Source: Acanthaster planci
Taxonomy: Eukaryota > Echinodermata > Asteroidea > Valvatida > Acanthasteridae
Length of the DNA stretch: 38,757 nucleotides
NCBI RefSeq assembly: GCF_001949145.1
Contig: NW_019091372.1
Location: 2,303,525-2,342,281, forward strand
Reading direction: 5' to 3'
A model generated the notes under the pieces. The model saw only the letters and a program-made list of their open reading frames with translations. It was not told the DNA's origin and did not search any database. A program made the position numbers and the translations under genes. Positions 1 through 12,457 of the stretch are shown in pieces. Position 1 is the first letter of the stretch, and every line of letters starts with the position of its first letter.

Positions 1-461
1 TTGGCTGATAACCCGATTGCAGCTAAACAGATTTTGTGTTCACTTGGCAGATTTTTACAGTTAATGAAATTGCTCCATACCTGTGTTAAGGACAAGACCT
101 TGACATCATAATGGAAAATATTCCAACAAAATCAGTCATTGCATTGCCAACTGAGTTCAAAGGGGGGTGTTGAACTGGTCTTACCATGCTGCAAGGAGAT
201 GAAACAATTTGTCCTTAAGCTTTCACAATGGTTTCTATGAATCAGCGGAATTATGAAAACAGGCCGTGACTGAACTACGTGACTTTGGCTAAAAGTGTAT
301 AAACACATGCTTACTCACACTCGTGGCCGCAGCCGCTTCCTGTCGACTTGGATGCCTATCAGGTCTTGGAAACTACTCTCAACAGGTAGATTTGAACAGG
401 ACATGAAGGTTAGGTTTCCATGCGCAATATGTCATCTGCACGAAATAACTTGTCATTTCAG
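1..461. other. Intronic sequence of the DENND2-like gene
   Basis: This stretch precedes the first recognisable exon and should be intron, because the exon at 462 opens with an AG acceptor and a split codon. I looked for the preceding DENN exon, which in this family ends in a hydrophobic stretch before the Leu-Ser-x-Leu-Ser-Lys-Cys motif. I did not find it, so it probably lies to the left of the window. Confidence 0.55.
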
Positions 462-3400
462 CAAGCTGTCCAAGTGTTCGCAGGCCGTGGCCGCACTCCT
501 CTACCCCTTTGCCTGGCAGCATGTCTACGTGCCTGTACTGCCGGAGAAGCTGATTGACATGTCTTGCTCCCCGACTCCCTACATCATGGGAATGCTGTCT
601 CTCTGCATTCCAAGGCTGGAAGAGTTGCCGATTGAAGAGGTTAGGTGCAGACGGTCTTGTCAGATATTCCCCCCCCCCCCGAAAAAGTGGCAAAATTAAT
701 TTTGTTTTGAGAAAAAAGAGAATACATGTGGTTACTTTCAGGAGTATGGTTTTATTTCCTCTCTTTTTTCCCCAAAGCAAGTAAAAATCACTGCATTTAC
801 CCTCTAAATGCCAGAAAATGCTACGTAAGAGATTGTCCAAGTGTGTTAGGCCCCCCCAAAAAAGTTTGAACCTCTTCCTGAAAATTTGGTTTCAGATTTA
901 CCCATCATCTCTCAGGGGACATATAAAGTGCATGTACATGCATTCACATTCGATCAAATTCTCAGCCATATTGTCAGAGCTCACTTTGCCACCCTACATC
1001 TCGACCGTCGCCTGTTGGATTGACCTTTCCTGCCCTCTCTTTGCATACCAGGTCCTGATCGTGGATATAGACTCCAAGGACTTCTACACGGTGGTTGGGG
1101 ACGAGGCGACCATCATCCCCAAGAAGCTGTCGCATGCACTGGAACGTGCCCTGACGGACATCTGCGGCAGCCTCACCGAGCCCAGCTACGGCTCAGAAGA
1201 CGACATCTCATCAGAGGGTGGGCATCAATCTACTTCCCCTCGCTTCCCCTCCTCCAAATAAAGTTGAAAGCAGTTTATGTCTGAATCCCTTAAGTCCCAA
1301 CTTCCAAAAATATTTATGCCAAATCCTCCCGAAGTCTTCCGTATCGCAGGAACCACCACTGTCCAAAAGTTCAGTGAAAAATGCAAACTAAACCAATTGG
1401 TAACTCAGATTTGACAGCAAGGCATCCCATGAGACCTTGTTGAACCAAAAACCCCTCCAAGCAGTACTTGCAAGAAGCAGTAGAGGACCTTGGGGTATTG
1501 AGATGTATCCAATATTTCCCTGGGGGGCAGTTTGAAGATTTGGACGTACTGATGTTGCATCCTAGCCAAAACAACTCTGGGCTCCAGGTTAAAGAGAATG
1601 AGAAAAAGCTTTGATATACCGTAAATACGGCTTGCCTTTTTGCCTCACACGGGTTTGTGGCTGTGGGCTGTAGCACCCCTCGAGTAACCTCATTCATAGA
1701 GTCTGAAACTGCAAACATGGGACCTTGAGAGCTCAGTAGATTGAGCTCTTGGACTATTTGATGGTCACATCTATCCTGGAATTTTTAAATCATTTCCTCA
1801 AACGTGTTGTCATTGTTTTTGTTACGCCACTGGGTGGAGAGAGGCCAAAAAGAGTGTAAATGACTTGCCCAAGGTCACAGTTTATGGCCTGAAGCTGGAA
1901 TCGTACCTCGGACCCTCCGATCATGTGTCATGAACCCTTACCACAGCTTCCAACTCCCCTTCCGTTCAAAGAAATAAGTCCAGACCCTGAAACTTGCTTC
2001 TCTTCCCGTCAGACCACGAGGCCAAAAACCGGGCCATCTCAGAGGTCTTCATCCGCTACTTTGTGGAGACCTGCGGCCACTACGTCAACCACTTCTCGAC
2101 CAAGTACGATGGCGGCCTCAAGTTTGACCGGGAGGGCTTCATCCGGACGGTGACCTCCCGCAGCATCCGCAAGTTCCTGGAGGTCTTCAGCGAGACCCAG
2201 ATGTTCGCCTTCTTCATCCAGGAGAAAGAGGCCGAGGTGGAAGGCATCGCCCAAGGTCAGTGCCAAAAGGTCAAAGGTCGTGGGATACTCGCCCCTCTTC
2301 GGTCAGAATATTCCTATAATGTACACACCAAAAGTGAGGTCTGAATTCCAAAATTTACAAGCAAAGGATTCCAAAGAGCCTATATCTTATTTTCAAATAT
2401 CTTTTACCTGAACTGTATGTACAAAATGCCTCATATCTCTCCAGTGTACCAGAACTAGTGGGAATTTCTGCTTAGAACAGTGCCACCAAGTGTTCAATTA
2501 CAGTTACCCATTAATGTTTTTACAGTGTACGTATAGTTCTCTATCTTCAAAGACGCCCACTTCAGTGTCTGTACCATTTTAGAACTATTACAATTGGGCA
2601 ATGCATTGTTTTTTTCAAAAACCTGAAGTTCATTTTGCAGAAGGTGAGGTTATCACTGAACTTGAACTCGTCCTCATTCCCCGCAGGTCTGTTTGAGACA
2701 AGGGTGCGGGAGTATGAAGCTCAAGCCAAAATCAATGCCAACAAATTTGGGGCCAAGGTTAAAAAGATTGGCAGGGCCGTCAAGGACATTTCCAGGGAGG
2801 GAGGTAAGTCCACCTCATACATAGTCATGACAGTTCTTTTTTAAAGAACACAAATGTATTACTTGCAAAGCTATACTCGCCTTCAGTGTACACGTGTTTC
2901 TGGTGAGTACAGTGCCACGCTTGAGACCAGTCTTTGTCCTCACAAGTCGATCACAGGTTACCCACCTGTGATTGAAGTTGGATCATTCCATGAGGTTGGG
3001 GCACAGTTTGTGACGGTGTCCTCGTTACATCCAAAACTTTTACCACCTGTCATGACTTGTAGAGTACATGTAGGTTATTTACCCTGTAAAAATAACACAC
3101 ACCTCTGTATTCAGCCTTACAAGATGTATAACAATGTCAATTTGGAATCCACAGGCAGGGAAATAGCTGTTCACTTTTACGGAACCCATGTAGCAATGGA
3201 CACCGTCCCAAAACAAACCCCAACCTCATGGAATGACCCGACCCGGCTACCAGTTATTCCGATGAAACGTCACCGGAGCTGCCTTTTTAGATCAAGGGAT
3301 TTGAGAGACTTCTGTGCAATTGTTACCAATAGGAACTCATGACATGTTTGACCCTCATAATAGAACTGGCACAGAGAAGTGGATATACATGTGAAGACGA

Positions 3401-3643
3401 AACTCAGTGACAGGCAGACTAAAAACAGTGCACAGCGTTTACAGAAATAGTAATGTTTTTCACCTGTGGCTTTCAGAACCCGACCTCGAAAAATAGTAAA
3501 TGACACTGCAGTGCTTTTTTTTTTGGTGCCAAATCAGTGATGATATTGTTGTTTGCGCGTTTATCTTCCCAGGCAAGAAGGTGGCAGACACGGCAAAAGA
3601 CGTCCGGATAAAAGTCAAAGCTAACCTGGACGCTAAGGTTTGA
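462..3643 (+). CDS. DENND2-like DENN-domain Rab GEF, C-terminal five exons (partial)
   Basis: Exons are 462-639, 1052-1217, 2013-2255, 2687-2803 and 3573-3643 (TGA). All introns are GT-AG and the phases chain exactly (0, 1, 1, 1). About 258 residues are recovered. Exon 1 encodes the end of the central DENN module (KLSKCSQAVAALLYPF, then WQHVYVPVLPEKLID and SPTPYIMG). Exon 2 opens with VLIVDIDSKDF, the start of dDENN. Exon 3 encodes the dDENN core (SIRKFLEVFSETQMFAFFIQ), which is very close to vertebrate DENND2 proteins. Exon 4 begins GLFETRVREYE, another DENND2 hallmark. The last two exons give a Lys-rich, probably helical tail. From family knowledge, DENND2 proteins are guanine-nucleotide exchange factors for Rab9/Rab13-type GTPases on endosomal or trafficking membranes. 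The N-terminal part and the rest of the DENN domain lie outside the window. The paralogue (A, B, C or D) cannot be assigned; an invertebrate may have a single DENND2. Confidence 0.93.
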
Positions 3644-3749
3644 CCGCTTGCCTCCGCCCCACACAACACAAGGTCAATCACCAATGCAAGTCATGCCAGC
3701 CAGCAGCTCAAGTACAGGTGGACGGACTCTCCCCTGACCACGACCACCT

Positions 3750-4240
3750 CGACCCAGGTTCGAATCCCGTTGGGTGTGCTGAGTCGAGCATTGTGGATGT
3801 TGCTCCGAACCACAAGTACTTTGGATTGGGTTGCGAATCCCTTCCAGTTTGTATTGGCTGTCACAGTGGTACTTCCCCTGACCTCCACCACTTTAAGTTC
3901 AGTTCAAATCCCATCCAGCACCAGGCTAACACCTAGGTTCTGCTACTAACCTACTGCACTTAAGTTCGAATCTCAACCCGGCACAGTCGAATTGCCCTGA
4001 CTTCTTCCATTTTGACTCGCGTTCATCACCTGGTCTGTATACAGCCCAGCACCTGGATATCCTCTCACCCTCTGCTGCAGCGACTTGGGTTCGAATCCCA
4101 TCCATCCACCTGGTGTGACACGTTTTTCCCTTGAACAATCACATGACTAGCTCCACATCATAAGCTGGTCCCAGTGGCACTTCCCTTAACCTCTATCCCA
4201 CATGGCTCAGGTTCAAATCCCACTCTGGGTCATTGTAGGG
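3750..4240 (+). repeat. Degenerate tandem array of tRNA-promoter-like units (B-box repeats)
   Basis: GGTTCGAATCCC-like B-box motifs recur on the same strand at about 3757, 3829, 3901, 3962, 4088 and 4210. They are spaced about 60-72 bp apart, or about twice that. Each is preceded by a related C-rich segment (CCCCTGACC... or CCCTTAACC...). At least two units also carry an A-box-like motif about 45-50 bp upstream: TGGCTGTCACAGTGG near 3856 and TGGTCCCAGTGG near 4166. None folds into a convincing full cloverleaf by eye. I read this as an old tandem array derived from a tRNA or tRNA-SINE head, inside the 3' region of the DENND2-like gene. Confidence 0.6.
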
Positions 4241-4528
4241 AATTTCGTTCTGCAACATGCACTTACCAACCTTTGCCAATTGAGCTGGACTTCCCATAAA
4301 TAAGGACCACTTGAGCATTGCACTCAACCCTAGTGGCTGAGGGCACACGAAAGATTACAATGAAAATAGAGAATTCGGGATGTTTATTTATTTTTCTTCA
4401 CTGGTGCATGGAGGCCGTGAAGGAACTGCGGATGGCGCTGTCAGACTGCGTTAAAACAGCCATCAAAAGAAATCTTGTGAACATTCACTTGTTTGCCAGA
4501 TCGAATGGAACCAAGAGCTGGAAGTCAA

Positions 4529-4860
4529 TTTGTAACTGAATGCACACAAATCTGCAGCATCCTCACATTTGGAGAGAGAATGATTTGGTGCTGAGTGCGT
4601 GTTGCCAGTTTTCATCTGAATGTGCACACTGCTCAGCAACCATGCTTGAGACATATAGGAAGATGCAAACTGGTTTGGAGTTTTGAATGGTGCTGAATGC
4701 ATGCCACCGTTTTTTTCAATTGAATATGCACAAATCTGAAGTGACCTTGCTCAGTTGGAAAACAATCATTCTTTTGTAGGTTCCATTGGTGCTGAGTGCT
4801 TGCCACCGTTTAAAGTGAATATGCAAAAAAGCTGAAGTAACCTCATGTATAGAGACCCAA
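4529..4860 (+). repeat. About 100-bp tandem repeat, roughly three diverged copies
   Basis: The landmark GGTGCTGAxTGC recurs at 4587, 4689 and 4788 (spacing 102 and 99). Each is followed by TGCCACCGTTT-like sequence and then GAATxTGCACAAATCTG-like sequence. A partial earlier copy ends at about 4550 (ACTGAATGCACACAAATCTG). Divergence is substantial, so the array is old. No coding potential is evident. Confidence 0.7.
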
Positions 4861-6949
4861 GCTGAAGGTGCACACCTGAAATAGTGCTCAAGCGCCCTTC
4901 AGTCATGATAATGACCATGTCCAAATTAGCGACTGAAGCTTCCAGTAAGGCATGCTTCTATGTGGAATTGCTGCTGCTGGTCAGTGGCTTTGACAGTGTC
5001 TGAAAATTATGTGGCTGCGACTAGAAATTATGCACAACTTTATGGTAGTGGCTGCAGCCGTTTCCCATAGAATCATGCAGAATTGTAAGCCGCAGAGAAG
5101 ACATTCAGATGTGACCTTCCATAGGTATGCAGTTATCTGCAGCAGAGGCCATATCTCTGGTAAGAAGTTCACTGATGGCATTTTCATGCTTCGCCTCTGG
5201 GTAAGAGGCTCCTTATAAATCTCCATGTATTTTCTAATCGATCTTTTATTTGCGCTTACTATCAGGTCACAAAGATATCCCAGTCTACATCATGAATATG
5301 GACCAAGTTGTCCTGAGTATTCAGTGAACATGGCTAAGAATGAATATTCAAAGTTTTGATTAATTTTATGATGTTTCCAACGCCTCTTCCATTTACATAC
5401 CCGTAATCTTCTAACCAAAGCCTCCAGGTATTTGTGTGGCATGTCTGTTTATTTTTAAAGCAAATACAAAGTTTTGTCTAGTTTGTACAAACATCCTTTG
5501 TATATATGTCTGATGATTCCTTTGCCAAGCTCATGAATATTTATATCTCGATGGTTCGGTCACACATTCCTTCCACTGAAAATATTTAGATGTACATGTA
5601 TTTGGTGCCGTGGTCAAGTGTTATCGCAGGTCCCTTCAAAAACCCAGTCACAAGTGCCAGGGTGAACCGTGACCAAAGAATGCTTGGATCACTGTTAATT
5701 TGTGTGGCTAGTGACCAGGCATAAGACTGGATGGCTTGTGAGGTTTTCAACCAGAGCTCCGATTCGAGAGTCCAAAACTTCCCGAAAGACTGATTGCGAA
5801 GATCTTCTAGACTGAGTTGGTTTTCCTGGGACCGAGGTTTATCATCTTTGTAGCCCAAGGTCATCATATATTCCAAGCAGTTTCTCTGTACTGTCTACAA
5901 AAAGATATTTGTGGAAAATATTTGTTAACGGTAATTTGGAATGCTAGTCACCATCGTGAAAAGTAGCCTTCAAGACTTAAAACGAAGTCTTTGAAAATAA
6001 TTTAATGAAAATTTCATGTAAAGATTCGGCCATAAATTATGTTTGTGTACAATAATGCAGAGCAGCCCCTTCAAATTACATATATAAGTTGTCTTTGCTA
6101 GTACCAATGACAGTTTACATACAGGTTGAGGATCACTCCGCCTGTTGACTGTCTAATTTCCCCCCCCCCCCAAAAAAAAATGTAATGAAAAGGCCAGACA
6201 AGTAGAGACTTGAACAAGTCTATGTGAGAGACATCCTGGCCCTTTCTAGTTGCAAATCGTCTGGTCAAAGTATGTTCACGCTGGGATTATCGCTACAAGA
6301 ACAGAAAAGGACTGGGCTAATCTCTACCACAGTCTGTGGGAATATCCCCGGCAGGTATCAGAAAAGTTCTTATGTTGGGGCCAGAGTTAGTTGTATCGAT
6401 ATTTTTTATATGTCACTTTCTATTTTTGTATATGAGAAAAGATGAGCTGGCTGTTAACATGTATACCTTAAACATTTTATATTCCTTTGTAAATGTACAA
6501 GAATTGTGGTTGTATAAATGTTTCAGCTCTTAAGCTTTTTGATAAATTGAATGTGTCTGCTAACTGATCCGTTTTCAGAAATTTCACAAGATTAGGGTTT
6601 AAATATTTACATGATTTTTGTGTTCGTGTAATCTCATCTATTACCCAGAGGTGTTCTTACACAGTTATTGATCTTTATTTTGAGGGTGCATCCATAGAGC
6701 GCCTTTTAGTAAATTTGATATATAGCTCTGTGGGATCTGGGTTTTATTGTTTGACATGTTCAAGATTGTTCTAATAACCCAGCGATGGGTTGCCATACAA
6801 GACAAAAACTTACCCACATGAGAATTTGGGGACCCGGAAAAGCAAACTATTGCTGCTCAGTGATGATTTTCAAAATGGTTTTCAAAATCATCCCTGTTAG
6901 ATGTTGGCCTTAAATGTAATACTGATTATTTTATTTTATATATTTCGAA

Positions 6950-6955
6950 AATAAA
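6950..6955 (+). terminator. Candidate poly(A) signal AATAAA
   Basis: AATAAA sits in AT-rich sequence downstream of the DENND2-like stop codon and is followed by TG/T-rich sequence. It is a candidate transcript end only; other weak signals exist in the interval. Confidence 0.3.
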
Positions 6956-9636
6956 CTACATTCTGTTAACGCTTTGTAAAATAATGTGTATTATACAAGT
7001 ACATGCAACTAGACGACAGATGTAACTTTAAGTTCCGCTTGTACGATTACTAGTACATGTAGTTAACCGAAGAAGGCATTACGCGTACTTGTTAGTGGAC
7101 TTCTTGTAAATTGGAAAATATTTTGTAACAAAACAGACTCGAGCCGTTAATTGTGTTGTTTATTGTGGAATTTTTGCACAGGGTGGTTAGGTAACACACA
7201 ACACTTGCTATTTTCAGGTTAATTTTATTTAGCTTTGTTTTTTTTTCTCTCAAGATTATAACTGACATGTTTTTCCGCAACGGCTCGGCCGTCACTGGGA
7301 AATTCGCGTGAGCTCACTTGCCTGTGACTTGGCAGTGGGTTAGACTCGACTCTGCGTGCGTTTCGCCGGTGTTGTTGCTTGCCTTTGCAACGTGGTTGGT
7401 AAAAGCTTGTACTTGTGACATGCGTGTTAACGACCAGTGATCGTTCGCTTGTCTCAATGGCGCCATCTGTTCTCTGTAGGCCTATGCTCTCCGCGAACCA
7501 ACTTCGAATGCGAATGGAAATGGGTCGCTATGGGGCTGCACTGCCTTGATTGTTAAAGAAATCTGCAAAGTAAGGATGCTAAAAGGATCGGTGGCATCGA
7601 ATTTCACTTACATCACCTTTTCTTATGGTCTGGGGTAATCGAGCATGCACTAGCGGGGATTGGTGACGGGTCTTTGCCCGTTGTATCATCTCTGCCGGTC
7701 ATCTTCTGTGTTTGCCGAGAGTACTCTAATAATTTTTTATCCCCCATGCTCCAGTCCATGGCTTTAAAATTCTTCCTGGCCGGAGCCTTAATTTTTTTCA
7801 AGGTTGCCTGGTAGTCAGGGTTGCATGTGGCTGGAAATAACGCATGCCCCTATGGAAGTCACTAGTCGGCGACTGCAGCGACTTCTCGTTGACGCATGTT
7901 ATATACTCCTTATCGTAGCTAGTTGAATAGGACACGGCTTCTGTATCAACTCTTTGTAAGGTTTCAGTTGTGGACCACGCACTAGCACTTTTTATACAAA
8001 ACACCCAAGGCTGGATCTGGGGTGGCAGAAAATATATCAAAATGAAACAGAACACAGCATTAAGGGCAAGTTTGATTTTGTTTATTTGTTGACGTTTTGT
8101 CCATGCTCGTCCACATACTTGTGCACTTTTTTCACTGGATTTAAATAAATGGTGGCTTTCTCAGGTTTTGTCGTCGTAGATCATATTGGCTAGTCTGTAG
8201 TGTCCAATGCATCTGCATTTGACGTGCACGCAAGATACTTTTGGATAATTGTGGATATAAACGATGTGTCCTGTGATGTTTGGTTTATCTCTGTGTTGCT
8301 GCTATAGCTTGAGTTTAGCCGTGCACGCGCCGTTTGGCCGAGGGGCCATATTCCGTGAAGGTTTGAATGTCATAGCACACCCATCTTGCCCGTGGTAGAG
8401 CAAAATCCCAGAGGAAAACGAGTGCACATGTTATGCGTGTTAGAGTGCTGTTCAGCCGCTCGTGTCATCCGGTCACATTGTTCCGAATTCCATCTAGGCT
8501 CCCTAAACCAGCGTTAAAACGGCTGGTTCAGGAGCCTATAAGCAATACTGGTAGATAGCATCTGATTTTCACGCAGTGTTATGTAAAAAAAAAATGCTGT
8601 CTCAGCTCGATCTTTATTATTTTCGTTTTGCTAATTTCATAGTTTTGTAAGCGTACTGTTGTCAGCCTTAGCCAGCGAGCCAAAAATGTACATTATATGC
8701 TGTATGCTATTCACGGTGCACATTATAACTCTAAACACTCTGACCACATGCAAATGAAATCCACTGAATGTTGGGTGTCAAATTTTAATAAAATGAAAAA
8801 CGTCAGAACAACTATTCGCTGCATCGGTTCGTTTTATTGGACTGTCCTGGCCACGTGATCTGGAAACCAAACGTTAGTACAGCGCTACGTTGAGGGGTGT
8901 TTGTGGTGATGTGCATGGCATTATTGTAAGCAATGCCTCCAAGCTTCCAGTCCCTTACACCAAAGCAATCCTTTCATTTGAATAATACCCAACAGAGGAA
9001 AATGTTGCTTTCCAACTGGTAATCATTAAATTAAGAATCGTTGGCGAAATAATGTTGCACACTGAACCCAAAACGAACTTTGAATCTTTTCTTCGAGCAG
9101 CTGAGCGAACTCTTTAACTGATGTTCTTCCCTGCAACTTCGCGCGTACCGCGCACTGACTGCCGCGCGCGTGGGCGCGTACTCGCTGAACGCACCGTTCA
9201 ACTGCCATAAAACGGTCAAATTGACGGGCACGTCATGATGTCTCTGCTGTTAACGGGAAATCCAATCAGTTTATTTTCGGTCTAGATAACTTCACTGTGC
9301 GAAGGACCCCTCCTGTTGGTGAGTCTTGATGTTAACACAAAGTTGTTTCATAGCATTTTCATAAGACTTGTACATTATAATGCTAATTACAGTGAGGATG
9401 CCTGTAGCGAAATTGATGAACTTCGTGGAGACGTGCCTCAGCTGAGCACTGTTATTATTTTGTGCAGGATTTAACAGGTCGGAAAGCGTGGCACCGGGTG
9501 TTTCCAAGAGCTCTGCATTTTTGTAAAATAAAACTTCAATAATTTCTGTGGTAAAACAAACCATGAACCAATTTGATCGTGAATATTTCTTTTCTCGTCT
9601 CGCTATCAGATTTCCCGTGGGGATTGACATTGTGAT
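6956..9636. other. Intergenic region with a CpG-rich patch; likely promoter side of the next gene
   Basis: I see no convincing coding exon; the short open frames here have no family resemblance and no good splice signals. A CpG-dense patch at about 9135-9200 (GCGCGCGTGGGCGCG and neighbours) stands out from the AT-rich surroundings. It lies some 450 bp upstream of the next start codon and may mark that gene's promoter. A T-rich tract ending in CAG at about 9609 could be the acceptor of an exon that carries the 5' UTR. Confidence 0.45.
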
Positions 9637-11241
9637 ATGCCATCCCAAACCAAAGAGAGTTCCCTGGCTGAGCCCCAGCTCACCAGCGCCATCGTGGTGG
9701 ACCCGGATCGGCCAGCGACCAATAACGCCACTGGCCCCTCCCCGGTGATGCCCTCGCTGTCTCCCTACCCACTGGCCGGAGAGCCTCACCTTGGCGTGAT
9801 TGCAGAGAGGAAGAATGCGGCAAAGAAGATGTTAGACTTTGGCGACCCTGCAGATACCGAGATTGACGAGGGAGTCAAAGCAATTGAAGACGGAGGGTGT
9901 AGCACGGAAGAAGTGGTCAGCGTCCAGGGAGAACTCTCCCCGAGAAATACCGACGCAGAGGCGACCCAAGTGTCCGGCTTAACAACTCCCCAGGCGCTTG
10001 ACTCCCCGGGCAGCCCTCATATTGTAGGAAGAGCATTTAACACTGAGCATGTTTCCTTAACACCTCCACCTCTAGAATCTTCCACTCTGAAGCGGCACCA
10101 TTCGGTTTCGCCCGAAAATTCACGAGCTAAACACCTTTGCAACACATCACCGGATTTCTCAGACTTTTTCCCCCATGAAACTTCCACTTCATTCCGCCAA
10201 CCTGAACTCGTAGCAGACTTGGAGTTGGGAGATTGTCAAGGTCAGGGGTCATCTCTTCCTGTGTTTTCTAGAAATTCTCTTGCAGACATGCCGTTCCTGG
10301 ATTTCCATCAAGGCGCTGAAGGCGAGGCAGGCGATCCAGAGGACGTTCTCCGTTGCCATGGCATCAATCTCTTCGAAAACCCCGCCCACCGCGAGGAGCT
10401 AATAAATTTCTGCCAACAATCACTCGCACATTCGTAAGTTAAATTCTAAGATCCAAACATATTTTTTGGTTAAAAATTCTGATCAGTATATTAAAGTTGT
10501 GTATATTCTTGTGCTTCAGATGAAAATCTGGAAGTACTCCGGATCTGGATAAATACTCTGAAAAGCTCAAAAGAACACCACTCAGAACGGAATGTACCTT
10601 TTTTGCGGAGCAAAATATGAGTTCACAGAATGAACATTTCAATTTGCTTTTGTACAGGTAGTTTCCTTCGATTTCAACTGGAGATAAAAGATGGTTGGAG
10701 ATGGTAAAATGATGACCTCGTGTTTGATAAGGGATGTGCTTGGTCGGTCTTAGGATAATAAAAGCGAACTATGCCCGAGCCGCATTACGTTGCGCGTTGT
10801 CGAATAAAGAAAATGTCTCAGGTATTCATGAATCTTGTTTGAATATTTAATTTGTTGGGAACTGTGTTTTGGCTTATTTCTTGTAGAAACGAACACGCTG
10901 GTGATCTGAACAGCAACAATAATAAGGCTGACTTGTGCGAGGGTCATGACTACCAATGTCAAACTGCGCATGACAAGCTGGCCTCAGTGATCCAACGCGC
11001 ACGCTCCAAGGGGTTCCTGGTCAGCGACGCAATGTATTTCGATGGCAAGCAGTACGTGCCCATCAAAGTGGCCACCAACGGGCGGGGAAAGTTCAGGCTC
11101 CTCCTACCGCCGGACCACCCCCACCGAAAGGGCGTGGCCGAGGAGATACCCATCTTCACGACTTTTGAGATCGACAGCAGTGAGGACGCATTCACTCAGG
11201 ATGACGAGGAAGGAAGCGAACAGTCTCACGAAAGTAACTGA
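9637..11241 (+). CDS. Unrecognised two-exon protein, predicted 383 aa
   Basis: The exons are 9637-10433 and 10887-11241. The donor TTC|GTAAGTT and acceptor TTCTTGTAG are strong, and the join is a clean phase-2 codon (TC+A, Ser266). An in-frame TGA 12 nt upstream of the ATG supports this start. Residues 1-265 are low in hydrophobicity and rich in Ser, Pro, Glu and Asp, with many Ser-Pro sites (for example SPGSPH and HHSVSPENS). They look disordered and phosphorylatable. Residues about 250-265 (ENPAHREELINFCQQ) may form a helix. The C-terminal exon has a compact, better ordered segment at about 294-348 (KLASVIQRARSKGFLVSDA, then FDGKQYVPIKV and FRLLLPPDHPHRKG) and an acidic tail. There is no signal peptide or membrane segment. 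I do not recognise the family. A nuclear or cytoplasmic regulatory protein is a guess from composition only. Confidence 0.8.
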
Positions 11242-12076
11242 GATGTCTGTGGGTATGACGCACCTTGGGCGAAACAACGTCAAGGTACCATGCTTGTGAC
11301 GTCACCAAACAACAGTATTTGCAAAGGGTTTCTGGCAATTTCCTTTTGTATCATTTCAAACACGTGTGATCTGGTCCAACAGTACTGTTTATGTTGTGCA
11401 TATCTATAGCACGCCCCAACCACCTGTTTTTCCGTTTGAAAATTATTTTTTGTGTTGGACTAGAATTAACACAAGCTAAGACAAAAGTAGTTTTTTTGTC
11501 AGTTTTTTGGTTTACTTTAAAACCTCATGGAAATATGAATAAGATTTTTGGCACTCAGTTGTCCATTACCAGCAATTTGATTAATATACGAATCCCCCTT
11601 TTTTCAAATCTTTTCTTTGCAGTTCAGTTTGCATGCAGTCAAGTCCCAAATTCACTGCCGTTGTAAATTGAAGAAAGATGTGAAGGAGTGATTCCGTAAT
11701 TAAGTTAGTACTTGTCGGTTGAACACTTTGTTGTTCCCGGGCAAAAGAATCTCAAAACAAAGGCCCATTTTTAGCTTGGGATGCGGTGTAGGCTCGATGG
11801 CATTATGACAGTTTTGGTTTGGCTTTGTTACTAATGTGCGGTACACTTTATCTGCCATCGAACCGAGTAGGTTTCTTGTATGCCCTCACATTAATTTTGT
11901 TAGCAAACCCGGTTCTGGCGTTTAAAGCCCTTCGTGAAATATACTTCCGAAAACTTGAAGTATAGACGACGCAGAACTTTACTTTTTTAATATTCTGGAA
12001 ATGAAATTGAAAATCTTTTCCAAAAATGTCCACACCCAACGAATGATTCCCATGGACTGGGTCTCCGCTTGTGTAA

Positions 12077-12115
12077 AAAAACAAAAAACAAAAAAAAACA
12101 AACAAACAAAAAAAC
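12077..12115. repeat. A-rich simple repeat (CAAA/CAAAA)n
   Basis: This is a run of A tracts interrupted by single C residues (AAACAAACAAACAAAA type). On the minus strand it is a T-rich tract. No function is implied. Confidence 0.9.
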
Positions 12116-12280
12116 ATACACTCTGTCTGTTATTAAAATGCTTGGGTTCCCGTCGGTGCACTCCAAACCTCAGTTGATATTCACTTTTATGATTCACATA
12201 ATCCTGTAGTAAGATACCGCTTTTGCGGCCTTTGTAATGATGGTTTTCAGGCTCATTTCAAGATAATCTGTTTACATGTA

Positions 12281-12286
12281 TTTATT
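12281..12286 (-). terminator. Candidate poly(A) signal for the DRAM-like gene
   Basis: The complement of TTTATT is AATAAA, located about 170 nt downstream of the minus-strand stop codon at 12458. It is the best-placed signal for this gene. Confidence 0.45.
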
Positions 12287-12457
12287 TTCGGGTCGGGCAA
12301 TCATAAAAAAGACGGTGACTAAATCACGAATTGACCTTGATCCACAAAATTATTTGCTTTATCAACTTTGTGAACGATTCTAGATTTCACGGGAAGTTCT
12401 TTTATAGACCTTTGCTCCGGTCATGCAGGGACGCTCAACCAGTGGTACTTCTCCGGT

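Larger units (their letters stand above)
3644..6955 (+). other. Probable long 3' UTR and downstream region of the DENND2-like gene
   Basis: I see no coding exon here. The stretch contains the tRNA-like array and the 100-bp repeats listed separately, and a poly-C/poly-A run at about 6161-6180. A canonical AATAAA lies at 6950-6955 in AT-rich sequence and is one plausible polyadenylation site. Whether the transcript really runs 3.3 kb past the stop cannot be told from sequence alone. Confidence 0.4.
11242..12457. other. 3' regions of two convergent genes; no coding sequence seen
   Basis: This stretch separates the unknown plus-strand gene from the minus-strand DRAM-like gene, so it should hold both 3' UTRs. 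It contains an A-rich simple repeat at about 12077-12115. A minus-strand AATAAA (TTTATT at 12281-12286) lies about 170 nt past the stop of the DRAM-like gene. Confidence 0.5.

Noticed and set aside
322-386. Possible upstream DENND2 exon (CCGCAG acceptor, AACAG|GTAGAT donor, phase-compatible)
   Set aside because: The encoded residues (DLDAYQVLETTLN) do not resemble the DENN segment that precedes the KLSKC motif, so phase agreement is probably chance.
7613-8055. Minus-strand open frames of 60-85 codons
   Set aside because: No splice sites, homology or composition suggesting protein.
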